DNA of 64,000 nucleotides from Fen-1077 sp964462865 (GCA_964462865.1 CAYWZO010000001.1:66011-130010); one strand, 5' to 3'; numbered from the stretch's first letter, positions 17,149 to 26,638 are shown. The notes: a model not told the origin generated them from the sequence alone. Program-made: numbers and translations.

Positions 17149-17811
17149 ATGTCGGCGATGACCGACAGAGCGTCCCGGAAAAAACAGATTACGGCGAAGC
17201 GCCGGGGGCAGATCCTTAAGGCAGGCATAGAAGTCTTTACCCGGAAGGGCTTTACGGCAGCCACCGTACCGGAAATCGCCCGCCTGGCCGGTATCGCCAC
17301 CGGCACCATCTATCTCTACTACCCATCCAAACGCGCCCTGTTTATCGCCGCGATAAAGGACCTCATCATCACCGCGCCTTTGCTCGACCTTATCTATCGT
17401 ATCCCGAAGGAAAATATCGCCGTTGTTTTCGGGCAGATTATGCAGAACCGGTTCGACCTTATCCAGGGCGAAGAGATGTCCCGGATGCCCACGCTAATGG
17501 GTGAAGTCCTGCGCGACCCGGAGCTGAAAGCTATCTTAAATAGAGAGTTCCTGAAGCCTTTGATGACGCAAATGGAAGGCATCTACCGCGCCATGGAGCC
17601 ACCAGGTGAACCATTCCGCACCGAGCCTGCTGTTGCCGTCAGGGCTGTGGCCGGGCTTATTATCGGCTTTCTCATGCTCGGGCTTCTGGAAGGCGAAAAC
17701 AGCCCCCTAGAACATCTACCGCGGGAAAAGGTCGCGGCGGACACGGTAAATTTCATCCTGCACGGCTTGATGGGTGGTGAAAATGTTGATTTCAAACAGG
17801 AGGAGCGATGA
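17149..17811 (+). CDS. TetR/AcrR family transcriptional regulator
   Basis: A 220-residue regulator with the TetR helix-turn-helix in residues 20 to 65 (AGIEVFTRKGFTAATVPEIA, IATGTIYLYYPSKRALF) and a divergent ligand-binding C-terminal domain. AAGGTAAT precedes the ATG. Its stop overlaps the ATG of the ABC ATPase (ATGA), placing it in one operon with an ABC-2 exporter, the usual layout for a self-regulated efflux system. The palindrome just upstream is its likely operator. Confidence 0.88.
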   Translation: MSAMTDRASRKKQITAKRRGQILKAGIEVFTRKGFTAATVPEIARLAGIATGTIYLYYPSKRALFIAAIKDLIITAPLLDLIYRIPKENIAVVFGQIMQNRFDLIQGEEMSRMPTLMGEVLRDPELKAILNREFLKPLMTQMEGIYRAMEPPGEPFRTEPAVAVRAVAGLIIGFLMLGLLEGENSPLEHLPREKVAADTVNFILHGLMGGENVDFKQEER

Positions 17812-18557
17812 TGGATAATGCCATCAGTGTTGAGAATTTAAGCTTTAATTACGGCGGCCTTAGAGTCATCGACGGCATGTCCCTGGAAATCCCGTCCGGT
17901 ACGAGCTTCGGGCTGCTGGGGCCGAACGGCGCCGGCAAGACCACGCTGATACGCCTGCTGGTGGGACTGCTGAAGCCGGCCGCCGGCAGTATCCGCTGCC
18001 TGGGCAAGGCCCCTTCGCGGGCTAATGCGCGGTCGGTCGGCTACATGCCCCAGCTGCCGGCGCTCTACGCCGAGCTTTCCGTGGAGCAGAATATCGACTT
18101 TTTCGCCCGGATTTATGGGTTGAAGGACAATAAACAACGGGTGCCGCGCGTGGCCGAGGTCGTCAGGCTGGTTGACCTCTGGGAGAAGCGGAAAACACAG
18201 GTGATGAAATTGAGCGGGGGCATGAAGCAGCGGGTCAGCCTGGGCTGCGCCATCGTCCACCGGCCGCCGCTGATTTTCCTGGACGAGCCCACCGTGGGAC
18301 TTGACCCGGAGCTCCGGGTGCATTTCTGGGACTACTTCACGGGCCTGACCCGGAACGGCGCGACCCTTATCGTCTCCAGCCACACCATGGATGACGCTGC
18401 CCACTGCGAGAAGCTCGTTTTCCTGCGGCAGGGCCGGATTATCGCGCTGGGCTCGCCGGCCGAGCTCCGGGCCGCCACCGGCGCGGCGGAGGCATCTCTG
18501 GAGGATGCCTTCCTCCACTTCATCAAACTCGGGGAGGTGCCGCAAAATGACGAGTAG
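17808..18557 (+). CDS. ABC-2 type exporter ATP-binding protein
   Basis: A 249-residue ATPase with Walker A GPNGAGKT near residue 37, signature LSGGMKQR, Walker B LIFLDEPTVGLD and switch SSHTMDDAAHCE. It belongs to the drug/lipid exporter (CcmA/DrrA-like) class. It is preceded by GGAGGAGCG and is translationally coupled to the TetR gene before it and the permease after it. The exported compound is unknown. Confidence 0.88.
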   Translation: MMDNAISVENLSFNYGGLRVIDGMSLEIPSGTSFGLLGPNGAGKTTLIRLLVGLLKPAAGSIRCLGKAPSRANARSVGYMPQLPALYAELSVEQNIDFFARIYGLKDNKQRVPRVAEVVRLVDLWEKRKTQVMKLSGGMKQRVSLGCAIVHRPPLIFLDEPTVGLDPELRVHFWDYFTGLTRNGATLIVSSHTMDDAAHCEKLVFLRQGRIIALGSPAELRAATGAAEASLEDAFLHFIKLGEVPQNDE

Positions 18558-19281
18558 CACTTTTACCATCGCCCACCGCATCATCATCCAGATGGTGCGC
18601 GACCGCCGCACCATCGGCCTGCTCATCATCGCCCCGCTTATCATCGCCAGCATCGTGGGGGTCAGCACCCCGGATAAAAGCGTGCTGGACTATATCGCTC
18701 CGGCCATACTGGCCATGCTGATTCTGTTTTTCGGCTTTCTCCTGACCGGCATCAGTGTCCTGCGGGAGCGCTCCCAGGGCACGCTGGAGCGCCTGATGGC
18801 CTCGCCGGTCACGCGTCTGGACATCGTGGGGGGCTACCTTCTCGGCTTTCTGCTCTTTGCCCTTCTCCAGACCCTGATTATCTTTTTCTACATGGTCTAC
18901 ATCATCAAGGTCAACTACCTGGGTGACCTGTGGCAAATCCTCGTTTTCCAGGTGCTCATCGGCATCGGCGCCGTCTGCCTGGGGACTTTTTTCTCCGTCT
19001 TCGCCCGGAACGAGTTCCAGATGATGCAGTTCATCCCTTTGATTATCGTTCCCCAGATGTTCCTCTGCGGGCTGCTCTGGCCGATGGAACAGATGCCGGG
19101 CTATCTCCAGTGGATAGCCAAGTTCCTGCCCCTGACGTATGGCGTGGAAGGAATCAGGGCTTTGATGCTCCAGGGGCAAAGCCTGCTGGACATCGGCAAG
19201 GACATCGGCATTCTGGCGGCCTACGCGGTGGGACTGCTGGTACTGGCGGCCGTGACTTTAAGGCGCGGCACGGCGGCGTGA
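18547..19281 (+). CDS. ABC-2 type exporter permease
   Basis: The true start is the ATG at 18547, overlapping the end of the ATPase gene by 11 bases; the longer open frame upstream only shadows that gene. The 244-residue protein has six hydrophobic segments and the ABC-2 permease pattern LRERSQGTLERLMASPVTR after the second helix, then QMFLCGLLWPMEQMP and LPLTYGVEGIRALML. It forms the membrane channel partner of the preceding ATPase. Confidence 0.87.
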   Translation: MTSSTFTIAHRIIIQMVRDRRTIGLLIIAPLIIASIVGVSTPDKSVLDYIAPAILAMLILFFGFLLTGISVLRERSQGTLERLMASPVTRLDIVGGYLLGFLLFALLQTLIIFFYMVYIIKVNYLGDLWQILVFQVLIGIGAVCLGTFFSVFARNEFQMMQFIPLIIVPQMFLCGLLWPMEQMPGYLQWIAKFLPLTYGVEGIRALMLQGQSLLDIGKDIGILAAYAVGLLVLAAVTLRRGTAA

Positions 19282-19362
19282 CAGCCGTAAGCGGCGGCAT
19301 CGCAAGCTACATGGTTGATACTGGTGGGGTAATTGAGCCGGGATTCTCTACCGGGAGAAAGA

Positions 19363-19891
19363 CTACGCCTGAAGTTCGTCCAGTATGATTCCTGTCGTCC
19401 AGATGACCGTCTGGATGATGGCGCAGCCGTGGGTTACCTGCAGGAAATCGTTACTGTCTTTATCATCCGTCAGGTTCCAGACCCTCCCGAAGTATTTGTT
19501 TAGAATGTCCCGGCACAATATGGAGTTATATTCCTGATAAAACCTGTCGAGCAGGGCGCCCCGTATCGTGGCGCAGACAGCGCGCAAACGGGCCTCGTTC
19601 TGGCTTTCCCGGGTAAGCACCCAGCACCATTCCCATGGCTATCATGCTGCTGATTATGGCGCCGCAGGTGCCATCGATGACCAGGGCAGTCCCGCCGGTA
19701 AAACCGCCTGTCCCGGCAAAAAACTTATCATCCATACCCTCCGGAATCACTTCCAGGCCTCCCCATCTCAAGGCATGGATGATAGCTAAAAACGTACACT
19801 GGCCGCAGCCCTTGAACTGCGCTTCGTATTCGACCGCCAGTTCCTCGGCTTTTTTAACGATTTCCTGTTTCGACTTTTTAAGCTTCGCCAC
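19363..19891 (-). pseudogene. C_GCAxxG_C_C family redox protein, frameshifted
   Basis: The GTG at 19891 opens a frame similar to the intact paralogue at 21571-22110 (FKGCGQCTFLAIIHALRWGG, DGTCGAIISSMIAMGMVLG), which then leaves the family at about 19620. The rest of the family continues in another frame (CATIRGALLDRFYQEYNSIL, RVWNLTDDK, TTGIILDELQA) down to 19363. One inserted or lost base near GGGTGCTTACCC explains it. The family has conserved cysteines thought to serve redox or metal roles. A sequencing error cannot be excluded. Confidence 0.75.
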
Positions 19892-19967
19892 GCAGAGCCA
19901 CTTCCGTTTATTTTTACCCGCCCGGGTGCCGGCCGGCCACCAGGCCTATGGCGCGGCGGAAAACCGG

Positions 19968-20255
19968 CTACGAGTGATTGTTCTCAAACTCCTTTTTAAC
20001 CAGGGTGATGAACTGCTCGGTCATTGCGTGCTCCGGGGCATCCGTACGGATAAGAACATCCGCCCCCACGTATAATTCACCGGGGAGCGGCAGTGGTTTC
20101 AGCCTACCGCTCGAAATTTCCTGGGCCACGCTTTTCAGGTGGTACAGCCCCATCCCCTTGCCGCTTTCCACCAGACTCCTGCCCCACTCCGGACTGTTGA
20201 CCTCCACCACGATGGGTACCGGTATATTACAGCCCCTGATTTTAAACTTAAGGAA
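19968..20255 (-). pseudogene. LysR-family regulator, C-terminal fragment
   Basis: About 90 residues match the end of a LysR effector-binding domain (NIPVPIVVEVNSPEWGRSLV, GKGMGLYHL, ADVLIRTDAPEH). The helix-turn-helix and most of the effector domain are missing: the frame meets a stop at 20262, where sequence of a LivG ATPase begins on the other strand. There is no usable ATG; the first possible start is a GTG. It is the remnant of a gene cut by recombination. Confidence 0.7.
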
Positions 20256-20257
20256 AA

Positions 20258-20800
20258 AATATTACCGGTATGAAGCCGTATACAATCTGCCGGATGGGCA
20301 TTGCCAGGACTTTCCAAACGGTGAAAATCTTCGGCCACCTGCCGGTTTTCGATAACGTGAGAGTCGGTTCGCTTTTCGGGACATCGGAAAAAATCTCGGT
20401 GGCGGAGGCAGAAAGGGAAACGGCCGAGCTCCTGGAGTTCGTTAATCTATCGAATTTAAGCCACACCCTGGCCAAAGACCTGACGCTGGCCAACCAGAAA
20501 CGGCTGGAAGTCGCGCGCGCCCTGGCCACCCGGCCGGAGCTGCTCTTGCTGGATGAGATGATGGCCGGGCTGACCCATACCGAGGTAGCCCAGGCCATGG
20601 AACTGGTGAAAAGGATACGTGATAAAGGGATTACTATCGTGATGATTGAGCATGTCATGAAAGCCATTATGAACGTCTGTGACCGGATAATTGTGCTGCA
20701 CCACGGCAAAAAAATTGCCGAAGGCACGCCGCAAGAGATTGCCAGCAGCCAGACTGTTGTGGAGGTATATCTGGGTGAACAGTCCGATACTGGAAGTTGA
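20258..20800 (+). pseudogene. LivG-type branched-chain amino acid ABC ATPase, N-terminus lost
   Basis: From ITGMKPYTICRMGIARTFQ onward this is a typical LivG (Q-loop, LANQKRLEVARAL in place of the signature, Walker B LLLLDEMMAGL, switch MIEHVM). The first 75 or so residues, including Walker A, are missing, and the homology starts abruptly where the LysR fragment ends. An ATG at 20270 would give 176 residues, but a protein without Walker A cannot work as an ATPase. The end overlaps livF in the usual way. Confidence 0.75.
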
Positions 20801-21494
20801 CCACATTAATGCCTTTTACGGCCAGGTCCAGGTTCTGTGGGATGTGTGTGTCAAAATCAACGAGGGGGAAATAGTCGCCCTCATCGGGGCCAACGGCGCC
20901 GGCAAGACAACCCTTCTGCACACTATTTCCGGCCTGCTACGCCCGGCCTCCGGTACGATATCCTTTCTCGGCCGGAGAATTGACGGCCTGGCACCTCATA
21001 CCATCGTGGAACTCGGGGTCTCCCATATTCCCGAGGGCAGGAGGCTTTTCACCGATATGTCGGTGCAGGAAAACCTGGAAATGGGTGCTTACACCGGTCG
21101 CGCCTGGAAACTCCGGGAGGAAACCATCGCGCAGGTCTACCAGGTCTTCCCCATTTTGAAGGAGAGAAGCCGGCAGCTGGCCAGGATTTTAAGCGGCGGC
21201 GAGCAGCAGATGCTGGCCATGGGGCGCGGGCTGATGTCCCGCCCGAAACTGTGCATCATCGATGAGCCTTCCAACGGGCTGGCGCCGCGCCTGGTGACGG
21301 AGGTCTTTCAAATCGTTAAGTCCCTCCGCGAGCGTGGTATCACCATCCTGCTCATCGAGCAGAACGTCCGGCAGACCCTGGAGATAGCCGACCGCGCCTG
21401 CGTCCTGGAAAACGGCCGCATTACTCTGGAGGGGTGCTGCGACGATCTTATCAAGAGCGACCATATCAGGAAAGCCTATCTGGGGTTGAGTTAA
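20775..21494 (+). CDS. livF: Branched-chain amino acid ABC transporter ATP-binding protein (LivF)
   Basis: Complete ATPase of 239 residues starting at a GTG after TGGAGG and overlapping the livG remnant. Walker A GANGAGKTT, IPEGRRLFTDMSVQENL, signature LSGGEQQ, Walker B IIDEPSNGLAP and LLIEQNV are all typical of LivF. The family energises uptake of branched-chain amino acids, amides or aromatic acids. Since livG is broken and no permease or binding protein is adjacent, this gene is probably orphaned. Confidence 0.85.
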   Translation: MNSPILEVDHINAFYGQVQVLWDVCVKINEGEIVALIGANGAGKTTLLHTISGLLRPASGTISFLGRRIDGLAPHTIVELGVSHIPEGRRLFTDMSVQENLEMGAYTGRAWKLREETIAQVYQVFPILKERSRQLARILSGGEQQMLAMGRGLMSRPKLCIIDEPSNGLAPRLVTEVFQIVKSLRERGITILLIEQNVRQTLEIADRACVLENGRITLEGCCDDLIKSDHIRKAYLGLS

Positions 21495-21570
21495 ATCAGC
21501 GAGGAGCTATAAAATTGTCCGGGTCAGCGGTTCACCGGCGTTTTCCCGGATGACGATACAGGGGGTAGTG

Positions 21571-22110
21571 ATGGTGCCATTGAAAAAGACAAAAAAGGAA
21601 ATTGTCTCCAAGGCGAAAGAACTGGCGGTGGCCCATGAGGCGCGGTTCAAGGGTTGCGGGGAATGTACGTTCCTGGCCATCATTGATGCCCTCCGCTGGG
21701 GAGGTATTGAGCTCATCACGGAAGATGAGGAGAAAAAGCTCTTCCCCGGTATATCCATGCTGACCGCCGGCGTCTGCATGACGGGAGAAGGCACCTGCGG
21801 CGCCGTCGCCAGCAGCGCCATGGCGCTCGGTCTGGCCCTGGGGGTGCCCATGGACGGCGCTGATGTCGATGCGGCGCGCCAGGCAGCGGCTACCGTCCGG
21901 GATACACTTTTGAAAAAATATTTTAAAAAATATGGCTCGATTCTCTGCAAGGACGTACAGCGAAAATATTTCGGGAAAGCCTGGAACCTGGCCGATGACG
22001 AGATGACCCAAGAGTTTTTGGGCATCACGCGCGGCTGCACCATTATAGAGACCGCGGCGCTGACCACCGGAATTATCCTGGACGAACTGGAGAAGTTAAG
22101 AGCCATTTAA
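21571..22110 (+). CDS. C_GCAxxG_C_C family redox protein
   Basis: The intact 179-residue member of the C_GCAxxG_C_C family, with FKGCGECTFLAIIDALRWGG, GEGTCGAVASS, YGSILCKDVQ and TRGCTIIE giving the conserved cysteine pattern. I place the start at ATG 21571 because it follows AGGGGGT and aligns with the start of the frameshifted paralogue, not at the upstream ATG 21550. The family is thought to be redox-active or metal-binding and is common near oxidoreductases in anaerobes. The exact role is unknown. Confidence 0.78.
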   Translation: MVPLKKTKKEIVSKAKELAVAHEARFKGCGECTFLAIIDALRWGGIELITEDEEKKLFPGISMLTAGVCMTGEGTCGAVASSAMALGLALGVPMDGADVDAARQAAATVRDTLLKKYFKKYGSILCKDVQRKYFGKAWNLADDEMTQEFLGITRGCTIIETAALTTGIILDELEKLRAI

Positions 22111-22234
22111 CTATCTGAACAACCATGCCGGCAACCGAGAAGCCGTGAAAGTGACCCTACGAATTTCCCGCTCTTTAACGTTTATCCGCTCGGTAGATGA
22201 CAGACAGTATGATAACTGATTTCCTTCAGTACCA

Positions 22235-22334
22235 NNNNNNNNNNNNNNNNNNNNNNNNNNNNNNNNNNNNNNNNNNNNNNNNNNNNNNNNNNNNNNNNNN
22301 NNNNNNNNNNNNNNNNNNNNNNNNNNNNNNNNNN
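22235..22334. other. Assembly gap (100 Ns)
   Basis: Exactly 100 N characters, the usual placeholder for a scaffold gap of unknown size. The 124 bases before it and the 259 bases after it hold no gene that I recognise, apart from the ribosome site of the next gene. Confidence 0.98.
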
Positions 22335-22593
22335 TTTTTTCACGAAAAGGGGATTAGCGTTTTCTTTTCAACCAACCCCTGGCGAGAGATGTTCCTGAAC
22401 GGGAATGCCCCAACATGAACCAATCCGTGAGGTAAGTCTTACCGTGCCCCAACTGACGTTAAGCAAGCATGCGCCTTGACACCTGAAGCCATGGCTTCTC
22501 TACCGTAAAAAGGGGGGAAGGAACCTATCAGGCATATATGTTGGAATTACTAACTGTTAGCGTTCCGTCCAGTACAGAAGGAGACAAATAGTC

Positions 22594-24690
22594 GTGGGAA
22601 CACAGAGATTTGAGAAGATACTTGAACCGTGCAATCTGGGTCAACTGCGGATTAAAAACCGCATGATAAAGACGGCCTCCGGGACAGCCAGCAGCTACGA
22701 CATGGGCGGCTTCGTGAACGATAGACACATGGCCATGTACGAAGCTATAGCCAGAGGTGGTGCAGGTCTTATCATCGTGGAAATGGGCGGCATTGACCCT
22801 CCGCTGGGACTGCATAACCGCTTCCAGTTGCTTCTCAACGATGATGAACACATCCCGGGCTTCAGCCGCCTGGCCCAGGTCATCCACAAACACGGTTGCT
22901 ATGTCTTGCAGCAGCTCTTCCATGCGGGGCCCTGGCACGACCCGCATTCCGGTCTTCAGCCGATTTCCTCTTCATCGCTGACCGCCGACGAGTTACTCGG
23001 CCTCATCCCGTCCGAGGTGCCCACGGCCCTGACCGCCAACCAGTTACCCCAGGGGCTGACCATCCCGGAGATTGAAGACATTGTGGATAAATTCGCCGCG
23101 ACGGCCGAGCGAGCGAAGAAGGCCGGGTTTGATGGTGTGGAGGTAAATTGCGGTACCGGCCACCTGATTAACAGTTTCTTATCCCGTATCTGGAACCGGC
23201 GCCAGGACGCCTATGGCTATCAGGATTTTGAAGGCCGCACCCGGTTTGCGGTTGAAATCATCCGGGAAATCAAGCGGCGCCTGGGGCAAGATTTTATCGT
23301 GTCAGCGCTGGTCAACGTCATCGAGCTCGGACACGAGAAAGGTACCACCATCGAGGAAGGGCAGCAGATTGCACGGATAATACAGGAAGCCGGCGCCGAT
23401 TGCATTCACGCCCGGGCCAATGCCTATTCCGGCCTGCCGGAAATCATCAGGTCCGAGCAGTATTTCTATCCCGAACCACCGAAGCCTTTAATCCAAGAAC
23501 TGGACTGGAGGCGCCAGGGTGCGGGGGCGCTGGTGCCCCTGGCGGCCGCTGTCAAACAGGTAGTCTCGATTCCGGTTATCGCCGTGGGCAGACTCGACCC
23601 GGTGATCGGCGAGGAAGCCCTACGTCAGGGTAAGGTCGACCTGATTGGTATGACCCGGCGCCTGCTGGCGGACCCGGAGCTTCCCAACAAGGTCGCCGCG
23701 GGAAGGATGAAAGATATTCGCCCTTGCACCGCCTGCATGTTCTGCACTTCCCGGATCCGTATTTATAAACCCGTTGCCTGCCAGGTGAACGCCGCTTTAG
23801 GGAACGAACAGGACTACCTCATCAAACCGGCGGAGAAGAAGAAAAAGGTACTGGTAATCGGCAGCGGGCCGGCCGGCATGGAGGCGGCCAGGGTGGCGAC
23901 AATGAGAGGCCATGAAGTCATCCTTTACGAAAAGGGGCATAAACTGGGAGGGCTGCTGCCCCTGGCGGCACTGGTAAAGGGTCATGAAGGCGACTACCTG
24001 ATGGAATACGTTCACTACCTGATAACCCAGCTTGGCAAACTGGGCGTTGATATCAGGTTGGGGAAGGAGTTTAGTCCGGCGATGGTCCAGGAAGCCAGGC
24101 CGGATGCCGTCATCGTAGCGGGAGGCGGGATTCCTACCATCCCGGAGATACCCGGCATCAACCGGCGTAATGTCGTTAGCGTCCCTGCCCTGCATCGCAT
24201 GCTCAAGTTCTATTTAAGGTTCTTGAGTCCCAGGTTACTGGGAGAGCTGACCAGAATCTGGATGCCCCTCGGTAAAAAGGTGGTGATTATCGGCGGCGGT
24301 TTACAGGGCTGCGAGCTGGCGGAGTTCCTGGTCAAGCGTAACCGGAAGGTTACCATCGTTGAATCAGCCGAGACCCTGGGCGAGGGAGTACCGGAACGAA
24401 AAAAGCACCCCCTTTTCCGGTGGCTGAAGAACAAGGGCGTGACCATGATGACCGGGGTGAAATACGAGGAGATAACGGACCAGGGGCTGGTCATCATGAC
24501 CAAGGAAGGCGAGAGGCAGACCATCAGCGCAGATACCATCGTGCCGGCTGTGCCTCTGAAGCCAAACACTGAACTGTTCCGAAGCCTTGAAGGTAAAATC
24601 CCCGAGGTTTATCTCATTGGCGACTGCAATGATCCACAGGTGATAATCGACGCCGTAGCGGCCGGTTACCGCGTGGCCAATGCCCTTTAA
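22594..24690 (+). CDS. NADH:flavin oxidoreductase, 2,4-dienoyl-CoA reductase-like
   Basis: A 698-residue three-part enzyme: an old-yellow-enzyme FMN barrel (residues 1-370), a 4Fe-4S site C378, C381, C384 and C396 (CTACMFC then VACQVN), and an FAD/NAD(P) module beginning VLVIGSGPAGMEAARVA, with a second dinucleotide motif VVIIGGGLQGCELAEF. The C-x2-C-x2 spacing differs from the usual C-x2-C-x3. FadH-type enzymes reduce dienoyl-CoA; relatives act on bile acids, enoates or methylamines. The start is GTG after AAGGAGAC. An SDR follows 26 bases downstream. Confidence 0.88.
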   Translation: MGTQRFEKILEPCNLGQLRIKNRMIKTASGTASSYDMGGFVNDRHMAMYEAIARGGAGLIIVEMGGIDPPLGLHNRFQLLLNDDEHIPGFSRLAQVIHKHGCYVLQQLFHAGPWHDPHSGLQPISSSSLTADELLGLIPSEVPTALTANQLPQGLTIPEIEDIVDKFAATAERAKKAGFDGVEVNCGTGHLINSFLSRIWNRRQDAYGYQDFEGRTRFAVEIIREIKRRLGQDFIVSALVNVIELGHEKGTTIEEGQQIARIIQEAGADCIHARANAYSGLPEIIRSEQYFYPEPPKPLIQELDWRRQGAGALVPLAAAVKQVVSIPVIAVGRLDPVIGEEALRQGKVDLIGMTRRLLADPELPNKVAAGRMKDIRPCTACMFCTSRIRIYKPVACQVNAALGNEQDYLIKPAEKKKKVLVIGSGPAGMEAARVATMRGHEVILYEKGHKLGGLLPLAALVKGHEGDYLMEYVHYLITQLGKLGVDIRLGKEFSPAMVQEARPDAVIVAGGGIPTIPEIPGINRRNVVSVPALHRMLKFYLRFLSPRLLGELTRIWMPLGKKVVIIGGGLQGCELAEFLVKRNRKVTIVESAETLGEGVPERKKHPLFRWLKNKGVTMMTGVKYEEITDQGLVIMTKEGERQTISADTIVPAVPLKPNTELFRSLEGKIPEVYLIGDCNDPQVIIDAVAAGYRVANAL

Positions 24691-24716
24691 GAATAATAAC
24701 GAAAGGAACTAAACAG

Positions 24717-25505
24717 ATGACCCAGGAGTATTTAAAATTGAAAGATAAAGTGATTATCGTTACCGGTGGCGCGCAAGGTATCGGCCGGGCTTATTCCCTG
24801 GGCATGGCGGAGGAGGGGGCTAAGCTGGTCATTGCCGATATCAACCTGCCGGCAGCCGAGGCAACCGCCAGGGACATTCAGGCCAAAGGGCGGGAGGCCC
24901 TGGCCCTCAAGACCGATGTCTCCAGCGTTGAAGATACGGTAACCATGGCGAAAAACACCGCGGAGCGTTTTGGCAGAATCGATGTCCTGGTCGCTAACGC
25001 CGGGATGCTGGAACGCAGCAAGTTCGGCATGGGGCCGTTCTGGGAAACCGATGTTGACGACTGGGACAGGGTCATCAACGTAAATCTCAAAGGTACTTTC
25101 CTGTGCTGTCGCGCCGTCTTTCCCTATATGAAGGCCCAGAACTTTGGTAAAATCATCACTATATCCTCACCGGTGGTATTTTTCGGGGCGACCAACCTGC
25201 CGCATTACGTAGCCAGTAAAGCAGGAATCATCGGTTTAACCCGGTCTATGGCGCGGGAAGCGGGAGAATTCAATATCAACGTGAACTGCATCGCCCCCGG
25301 CGCGACCCAGAGCTGGGAACCAACCGATGGGGGAGAATACGAATCTCGCCAGAAACTCCTTGAGTCATTAATACCCAAACGTCCCCTGAAACGCGTCGAA
25401 AATCCCCAAGACCTTATCGGCACTGCCATCTTCCTGGCTTCAAAGGACAGCGACTTCATTACCGGGCAGACGATTATCGTCGATGGTGGCGAAGTAATGA
25501 ATTAA
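24717..25505 (+). CDS. Short-chain dehydrogenase/reductase
   Basis: A 262-residue classical SDR with TGGAQGIGRAYS near residue 17, DVSSVE, the NAG motif in LVANAGMLERS, serine in ISSPVVFF and YVASKAG for catalysis, and the C-terminal GQTIIVDGGE. It is cotranscribed with the flavoenzyme before it (GAAAGGAAC before the ATG), so it may oxidise a hydroxyacyl or alcohol intermediate in the same route. Confidence 0.87.
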   Translation: MTQEYLKLKDKVIIVTGGAQGIGRAYSLGMAEEGAKLVIADINLPAAEATARDIQAKGREALALKTDVSSVEDTVTMAKNTAERFGRIDVLVANAGMLERSKFGMGPFWETDVDDWDRVINVNLKGTFLCCRAVFPYMKAQNFGKIITISSPVVFFGATNLPHYVASKAGIIGLTRSMAREAGEFNINVNCIAPGATQSWEPTDGGEYESRQKLLESLIPKRPLKRVENPQDLIGTAIFLASKDSDFITGQTIIVDGGEVMN

Positions 25506-25688
25506 GTGTTCCGGCTTTCTTCAGAGCAAAGTCGTTGTTTTAGGTCTAATCCTAAACCAACGTTATCTGCAAGAATCGATATTGCATTATCACCGGTCTT
25601 CTCAGGTAAACAATTTAGCTTATAAGAAAAAGACTTGATATTTATGTCATAATAATCATATGAAATATAGCAGATATGGGGGGATAGC

Positions 25689-26549
25689 ATGGAAGAGATT
25701 AAGAAAAGCTTCTGCTTTAATATCGGTCATTTCGAGTGCAGCGTGGTGCGAGACACCATATCTCCCATGGAGCTGGAATTCCTTTTTTCCAACGTTCCGA
25801 TAGAAAAGCTTAAAAAATTGCTAAATCAATACAACGTCCTGCCGGGCCGGGTGTTTGACGTAATGTGCGTGGTCGTCAAGACAGGTGACCATACTATCCT
25901 CCTCGACACCGGCTGGGGGACCAGTCAAAAACCCGATGAAGGCAAACTAATCGAGAACCTAAAGCTTCAGGGGATACAGGGCGGGGATATCGATACCGTA
26001 ATCCTTTCCCATGCCCACCCGGACCACATCGGCGGTATAATCGATGAAAAGAACAGACTATTTTACCCCCAGGCCCGATATTTCATGAACAAAAAGGGAT
26101 GGGAATACTGGACATCCCGACCAGACCTGTCATGCTATCCAGAAATGATACAACAGATGATGCCGGCGGCAGTGCAGAAGAACGTAATACCGATTAAAGA
26201 CCGGCTTACTTTAATCGATAGCGGCACTGAAATCCTGCCCGGGATCGAATATCTAAGCACGCCGGGGCACAGTCCGGACCACGGGGTGCTGATAATATCA
26301 TCGGAGAACGAGCAATTACTGTATTCCTCAGACCTTTTTCAACATCCGTTGCAGATGGCCTGTCCTGATTTGTGTACGGGTTTAGATTATAAGCCCGAGC
26401 AGGCCGTAGCATCGAGGACCCAGATGATGCAGCGGGCAGCAGCAGATAAAATGCTGGTTTTTGCCTGTCACTTTCCCTTTCCGGGGATTGGCCATATCGT
26501 ACCCAGGGGAAAGACCTTTCAATGGCAACCGGTTAAAGCATCAGTTTAA
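25689..26549 (+). CDS. MBL-fold metallo-hydrolase
   Basis: A 286-residue metallo-beta-lactamase-fold protein with the zinc motif H108-x-H110-x-D112-H113 (SHAHPDHIGG), a further histidine in STPGHSPDHG, an aspartate in YSSDLFQHP and a late histidine in FACHFPFPG. The overall form is close to N-acyl-homoserine lactonase-like hydrolases. GGGGGATAGC precedes the start. It has its own AT-rich upstream region and faces the alcohol dehydrogenase gene. The substrate is unknown. Confidence 0.85.
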   Translation: MEEIKKSFCFNIGHFECSVVRDTISPMELEFLFSNVPIEKLKKLLNQYNVLPGRVFDVMCVVVKTGDHTILLDTGWGTSQKPDEGKLIENLKLQGIQGGDIDTVILSHAHPDHIGGIIDEKNRLFYPQARYFMNKKGWEYWTSRPDLSCYPEMIQQMMPAAVQKNVIPIKDRLTLIDSGTEILPGIEYLSTPGHSPDHGVLIISSENEQLLYSSDLFQHPLQMACPDLCTGLDYKPEQAVASRTQMMQRAAADKMLVFACHFPFPGIGHIVPRGKTFQWQPVKASV

Positions 26550-26602
26550 GTTTAAAGAAGTCATTTCTAATCGATAGCCTTGGCCACGCGCCAGCCGTGC
26601 GC

Positions 26603-26638
26603 GACAGCGTAGATCGTCATTCCCGATCCAGCGCTGTC
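26603..26638. terminator. Nested stem-loop between convergent genes
   Basis: Outer arms GACAGCG/CGCTGTC (26603-26609, 26632-26638) enclose inner arms GATCG/CGATC (26612-26616, 26624-26628) around TCATTCC. It touches the stop codon of the alcohol dehydrogenase gene and lies between two converging genes. It lacks a T tract, so terminator activity is a guess. Confidence 0.4.

Noticed and set aside
18391..18546. N-terminal extension of the ABC-2 permease
   Set aside because: These 52 codons are the ATPase gene read in another frame; the permease start at 18547 fits the family.
22197..22418. Open frame that spans the N run
   Set aside because: It exists only because unknown bases were read as codons.
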